64,000 nt of DNA, from NCBI GenBank assembly GCA_902760965.1, contig CACWIN010000003.1, positions 1 through 64,000 of the forward strand. The letters run 5' to 3'. Positions 61,311-64,000 of this stretch are shown here, in pieces. Numbering within the stretch: position 1 is the stretch's first letter; each line of letters starts with the position of its first letter. The stretch comes from an uncultured Bacteroidales bacterium (lineage in GTDB: Bacteria > Bacteroidota > Bacteroidia > Bacteroidales > Bacteroidaceae). The notes below the pieces were generated by a model. It saw only the letters and a program-made list of their open reading frames with translations. It did not search any database and had not been told where the DNA came from. The position numbers and the translations under genes are program-made.

Positions 61311-63383
61311 ATGAATAAAGTATTACATAATATATGGATATCTCTGATAATCACCTCATTGCTCTGTTTGGCTTGTGACAAAGAGGACCCGATAAAGACA
61401 GAAGATTCCCCCGTTGTAAATAACGACACCTTAAAAGTTGAAGTTATTACAAGTGATGCTATCGGCATCCAGCCCAAATCGGCAACACTTGCGGCATTGT
61501 GTTCCGTTTCCGGCGCTGATAACCTGCAAGGCGTAGCATGTTTTTATTATGATACCATTGCCGGTAGTGTTGAAAACTTAAAACTGAACGGCAGGAAAAT
61601 TGATTCAGACAGCATAACAGCAAACAGCAACTCTTTCTATGCTACCATCAAAGATCTAAAACCCGAAACACAGTATCATTTTGCAGCAAGTATAACCATT
61701 GGCGGAAAAGAATATTACGGTTCTGTAAAAACATTCACCACAATGCCCATCGACACAAGACCTCTTATTCTTTATCAGCATGACGGTACTGTAAGATATG
61801 TAAGCAATTCAGCAGTAGACAGCATTACAGACAACGGAGCAATCAAGTCTTTTTACATTAACGGAAGTCTAGTGGCTGCCTATTCAATCAACATGCTTGA
61901 CAGTATTGCATACCAGTACCCTTCGGGAGTAACAATACAGCCTTTCCCCAATGTTTCAGACTTTATAACAGCAATTGACAATGCAGTAGCCCCCACACCT
62001 ACAAATATCACTGAACCTTCGGCTCCAGACGATGAAGATGCCAATGATTACAGTGATTATATTGAGAACTATACCGTAAAGAACACACTTACTTTTACCT
62101 GGAACGATAATAGTGTTACGGTTTCCGGAACTGTTCCAAGCGGAGTAACAATAACCAAAAACAACGGTCATGTAACTGTCAAGTCAACAAAAGGTAAAAT
62201 GAAATATCGTCTAAAAGGCGCTTCCGCAGACGGATCGTTCAAGATAGAAGATATGAATACGACCCAGACTGATGACAATAACAAGAAATTTATTCTTGAA
62301 CTAAATGGAGTAGACCTAACCAACCCCAACGGAGCTGCCATCAATATCCAGTCAGGCAAAACGGTTTTGGTTAACATTCCTATTAACACAGTCAACACGT
62401 TGAAAGATGGAGCCACATACACACAAACAAACCAGGAAAGCCAGAAAGGTACATTTTTCAGCGAAGGTCAGCTAATCTTCAGCGGACCCGGCTCCTTGAA
62501 CGTAACATCACTGGGAGGACATGGAATATGCAGCGATGACTATATCAGGTTACGTTACAATGTGGGTCAAATCAATATAACATCGGCCAAAGACGGATTC
62601 AACACCAAAGACCGTTTCCTTATGTACGGAGGAACAGTTAAAGTCAACTCTTTAAATGACGGTGTAAGCGTACGTCGCGGACCATTTGAACTATACGGCG
62701 GATCCCTTGACATTACCAGTACCGATGACGGCATAGTATCTGCCGACAGCACCATGTCACTTGTAAAGATAGGCGGAGGTAATCTCATAATTGCCACTAC
62801 AGGTCCAAAAGGTCATGCCATTACCACTAATGGAAAACTGCTGGTTGAACAAGGTACTGTTATAGCTTCTACACAAGGTGCCGCATCCAAGTGTTTCACA
62901 GCCAGTGGAGAAATCGTCATTAACGGCTCTTATATCAATCTGTCCACACAAGGCAATCCTCAATATGACGAAGAGGATAATAATTGGTCATCGGCCGCAT
63001 GCATAAGACCTAAGAGCAGTCTTACAATTTCAGATTCCAAGCTATTCCTTAGGAGTTCAGGCCTGGGCAGCAAATGTATAAACGGTGCAGCCGGAGTAAA
63101 CATAGAAACCTCCCAACTTACACTGGCATCCCAAGGAACAGATTACGTTGGCGATGGCAACATAGTACGTTCCCGCGCCGTTGATGCAGTATCGCTAACC
63201 GTAAATGATGGAACAGATCTCTGTATCAGTGCAGCACTCACTGCAATATACACAGAAAGCAAATTTGACATAACAGGAGGAAATATTTTTGCATTTACAC
63301 TTTCATCCGATATAAAAGCTATAAATTTGAAAGGAACTATTTCTCAGACCGGAGGATTGTTAATGTCTGGTTTTTATAAGTAA
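61311..63383 (+). CDS. DUF4353 carbohydrate-binding-type beta-helix lipoprotein
   Basis: This 690-residue lipoprotein has a signal ending LLCLAC (lipid-bearing Cys22). A fibronectin-III-like region follows (about 35-145; LKPETQYHFAASITIGGKEYYG), then a linker rich in Asp. The long parallel beta-helix of the DUF4353 type (about 245-690) has repeating G-G-x-[LIV]-x-[IV] rungs (GGSLDITSTDDGI, GGGNLIIATTGPKGHAI). It is probably displayed on the cell surface. DUF4353 proteins are frequent companions of VTC/DUF4956/CotH genes; no CotH gene is present here. Composition is AT-rich. Confidence 0.83.
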   Translation: MNKVLHNIWISLIITSLLCLACDKEDPIKTEDSPVVNNDTLKVEVITSDAIGIQPKSATLAALCSVSGADNLQGVACFYYDTIAGSVENLKLNGRKIDSDSITANSNSFYATIKDLKPETQYHFAASITIGGKEYYGSVKTFTTMPIDTRPLILYQHDGTVRYVSNSAVDSITDNGAIKSFYINGSLVAAYSINMLDSIAYQYPSGVTIQPFPNVSDFITAIDNAVAPTPTNITEPSAPDDEDANDYSDYIENYTVKNTLTFTWNDNSVTVSGTVPSGVTITKNNGHVTVKSTKGKMKYRLKGASADGSFKIEDMNTTQTDDNNKKFILELNGVDLTNPNGAAINIQSGKTVLVNIPINTVNTLKDGATYTQTNQESQKGTFFSEGQLIFSGPGSLNVTSLGGHGICSDDYIRLRYNVGQINITSAKDGFNTKDRFLMYGGTVKVNSLNDGVSVRRGPFELYGGSLDITSTDDGIVSADSTMSLVKIGGGNLIIATTGPKGHAITTNGKLLVEQGTVIASTQGAASKCFTASGEIVINGSYINLSTQGNPQYDEEDNNWSSAACIRPKSSLTISDSKLFLRSSGLGSKCINGAAGVNIETSQLTLASQGTDYVGDGNIVRSRAVDAVSLTVNDGTDLCISAALTAIYTESKFDITGGNIFAFTLSSDIKAINLKGTISQTGGLLMSGFYK

Positions 63384-63385
63384 AT

Positions 63386-63790
63386 ATGAAGAAGTATCTC
63401 ATTCTGCCACTGATTGCATTACTGACTGTTCCTATGTTCAGCCAGGATGTGACTGTTGCAGATAAGGATAGCATAACCACCCAAAGCCTGGAACTTGAGA
63501 ACCTGCGCAAAATTGCACTCAAGAACGGAGAAGTAGTTACCACCTACTCCGACGGCTCCACAAAAAGCCAGAAACTGTCTGATCAGGACAAGCTTCAGTT
63601 TACCGTCCCTGACAGACAAGACGAAGGCATAACTGCAAACGAAGATACTTATACAATATATGACCTGAGCGGAAAACCGGTCAGGAGCCATACCGAAAAA
63701 AGCTGCGACAAACCATTTGACCTGAATGACCTCACTTCTGGTATTTACCTGCTCAAAACCGGTAACCGCACAATAAAGATTGTTAAGTAG
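63386..63790 (+). CDS. Small secreted protein with type A T9SS sorting domain
   Basis: This 134-residue protein has a signal peptide (LPLIALLTVPMFSQ). A short Asp/Ser-rich region (about 20-80, with LKNGEVVTTYSDG) follows. The C-terminal T9SS sorting domain (about 85-134) has YTIYDLSGKPVRS, DLNDLTSGIYLLKTGNRTIKIVK, the canonical end pattern. It should cross the outer membrane by T9SS, whose PorQ, PorW and PorX are encoded in the same window. It lies 2 bp after the DUF4353 gene and ends the operon. Confidence 0.88.
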   Translation: MKKYLILPLIALLTVPMFSQDVTVADKDSITTQSLELENLRKIALKNGEVVTTYSDGSTKSQKLSDQDKLQFTVPDRQDEGITANEDTYTIYDLSGKPVRSHTEKSCDKPFDLNDLTSGIYLLKTGNRTIKIVK

Positions 63791-63808
63791 CTGAAAAATC
63801 AAAAAAAG

Positions 63809-63840
63809 TTTGTCCACATCCGCAAAAAGACATAATTTTG
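63809..63840 (+). promoter_or_regulatory. Promoter of tRNA-Lys-like gene
   Basis: TTTG (63809-63812) and TAATTTTG (63833-63840) with a 20-bp spacer form an ideal promoter. It lies 26 bp before the tRNA 5' end. Its integrity suggests the tRNA was functional until recently or is still transcribed. Confidence 0.75.
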
Positions 63841-63866
63841 CACCCGCTTAACGGCAATTAGAGGTA

Positions 63867-63939
63867 GATCCGCTAGCTCAGCAGGTAGAGCACATCCCTT
63901 TTAAGGATGGGGTCTCGGGTTCGAACCCCAATATCACCT
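63867..63939 (+). tRNA. tRNA-Lys-like (anticodon TTT) with non-pairing 3' end
   Basis: The 5' part is a normal tRNA-Lys: acceptor strand GATCCGC, D arm GCTC-AGCAGGTA-GAGC, anticodon stem CATCC/GGATG with loop CTTTTAA (anticodon TTT). The T loop is TTCGAAC. From there the sequence fails. The T stem TCGGG/CCCAA has a C-A mismatch. The 3' acceptor strand TATCACC pairs with GATCCGC at only two of seven positions, where GCGGATC would be expected. It is probably a broken or recombined tRNA gene. Confidence 0.6.
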
Positions 63940-63971
63940 GAAGCGGTTTTATTTTTTCAAAGCCCGAAAAG

Positions 63972-64000
63972 TGTACCACTTTTGTACCATCATTGTACCA
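63972..64000. repeat. Three TGTACCA direct repeats with 11-bp period
   Basis: TGTACCA occurs at 63972-63978, 63983-63989 and 63994-64000, each 11 bp apart, about one helical turn. They start 33 bp after the tRNA-Lys-like gene and may continue beyond the window. The layout resembles arm-type binding sites of a tyrosine integrase. Confidence 0.6.

Noticed and set aside
63867..63960. Intact tRNA-Lys using the downstream GCGG (63943-63946) as acceptor strand
   Set aside because: The GCGG lies too far from the T stem, leaving extra bases between T arm and acceptor that no normal tRNA has.
1..64000. CRISPR arrays, insertion sequences, rRNA genes, riboswitches
   Set aside because: No regularly spaced repeat-spacer array, transposase gene, rRNA signature or recognisable riboswitch core was seen on either strand.

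Overview
The window reads as a chromosomal stretch of a Bacteroidales bacterium, with a Prevotella/Bacteroides-like lineage most likely (inference). The evidence is: gene orders typical of that group (dnaE-psd-pssA-DUF4834; parA-parB-DUF5683-lytic transglycosylase-relA/spoT; M23 peptidase-merR beside alaS); three type IX secretion system (T9SS) genes (porQ, porW/sprE, porX) plus a secreted protein with a type A T9SS sorting tail; absence of Shine-Dalgarno sites; and promoters of the Bacteroidetes form TTTG-N(~20)-TAnnTTTG. Genes are tightly packed, mostly housekeeping, with many ATGA-type start/stop overlaps.

Layout. 1-5.2 kb (minus strand): rpmF (cut by the window edge), DUF177 protein, an orphan sensor histidine kinase, tatD, a hypothetical, a trans-prenyl diphosphate synthase and tonB. 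5.5-8.1 kb (plus): porQ, cmk, ispH. 8.1-13.0 kb (plus): a deoxysugar locus (aldo/keto reductase, lactonase-type amidohydrolase, FucP-type symporter, zinc alcohol dehydrogenase, small outer-membrane barrel) that looks like part of an oxidative L-fucose or L-galactose route. 13.0-18.6 kb (minus): DUF349 protein, an AAA/DUF4143 ATPase lying between two inverted palindromic repeats, mgtE, rsmA. 18.7-21.9 kb (plus): a membrane protein of the AglD/LPG-synthase type, meaB, a glycosyltransferase, then tRNA-Gln (minus). 22.1-26.5 kb: rsfS, ftsH, cdsA and convergent lpxB. 26.6-32.6 kb: the parAB-to-relA/spoT run. 32.6-42.5 kb: merR-like gene, M23 peptidase, alaS, RecD-like helicase, a pilin-like hypothetical, rsmD, and a large outer-membrane beta-barrel protein with a Gly/Arg/Met-rich tail. 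42.6-48.4 kb: small hypotheticals, tRNA-Pro, porW, porX, tsaE. 48.4-58.8 kb: trxA, dnaE, psd, pssA, pyrH, birA, yraN, tadA, rsgA, frr. 58.9-63.8 kb: a five-gene operon (VTC polyphosphate polymerase, DUF4956 membrane protein, DUF2490 barrel, DUF4353 beta-helix lipoprotein, T9SS cargo). 63.8-64 kb: a tRNA-Lys-like gene with a non-pairing 3' end, followed by three 11-bp-phased TGTACCA repeats at the window edge.

Most interesting points: (i) the VTC-DUF4956-DUF2490-DUF4353-T9SS operon, which looks like an undescribed envelope system linking cytosolic polyphosphate chemistry to surface proteins; (ii) the damaged tRNA-Lys with phased repeats, a likely boundary of an integrative element lying beyond the right edge; (iii) two dispersed repeat families, one built on TTGGC units that also forms the signal peptide of a lytic transglycosylase, the other a GCACAAA...TTTGTGC palindrome sitting at gene ends as terminators; (iv) T9SS genes scattered around the window with an orphan histidine kinase that could be the partner of PorX.
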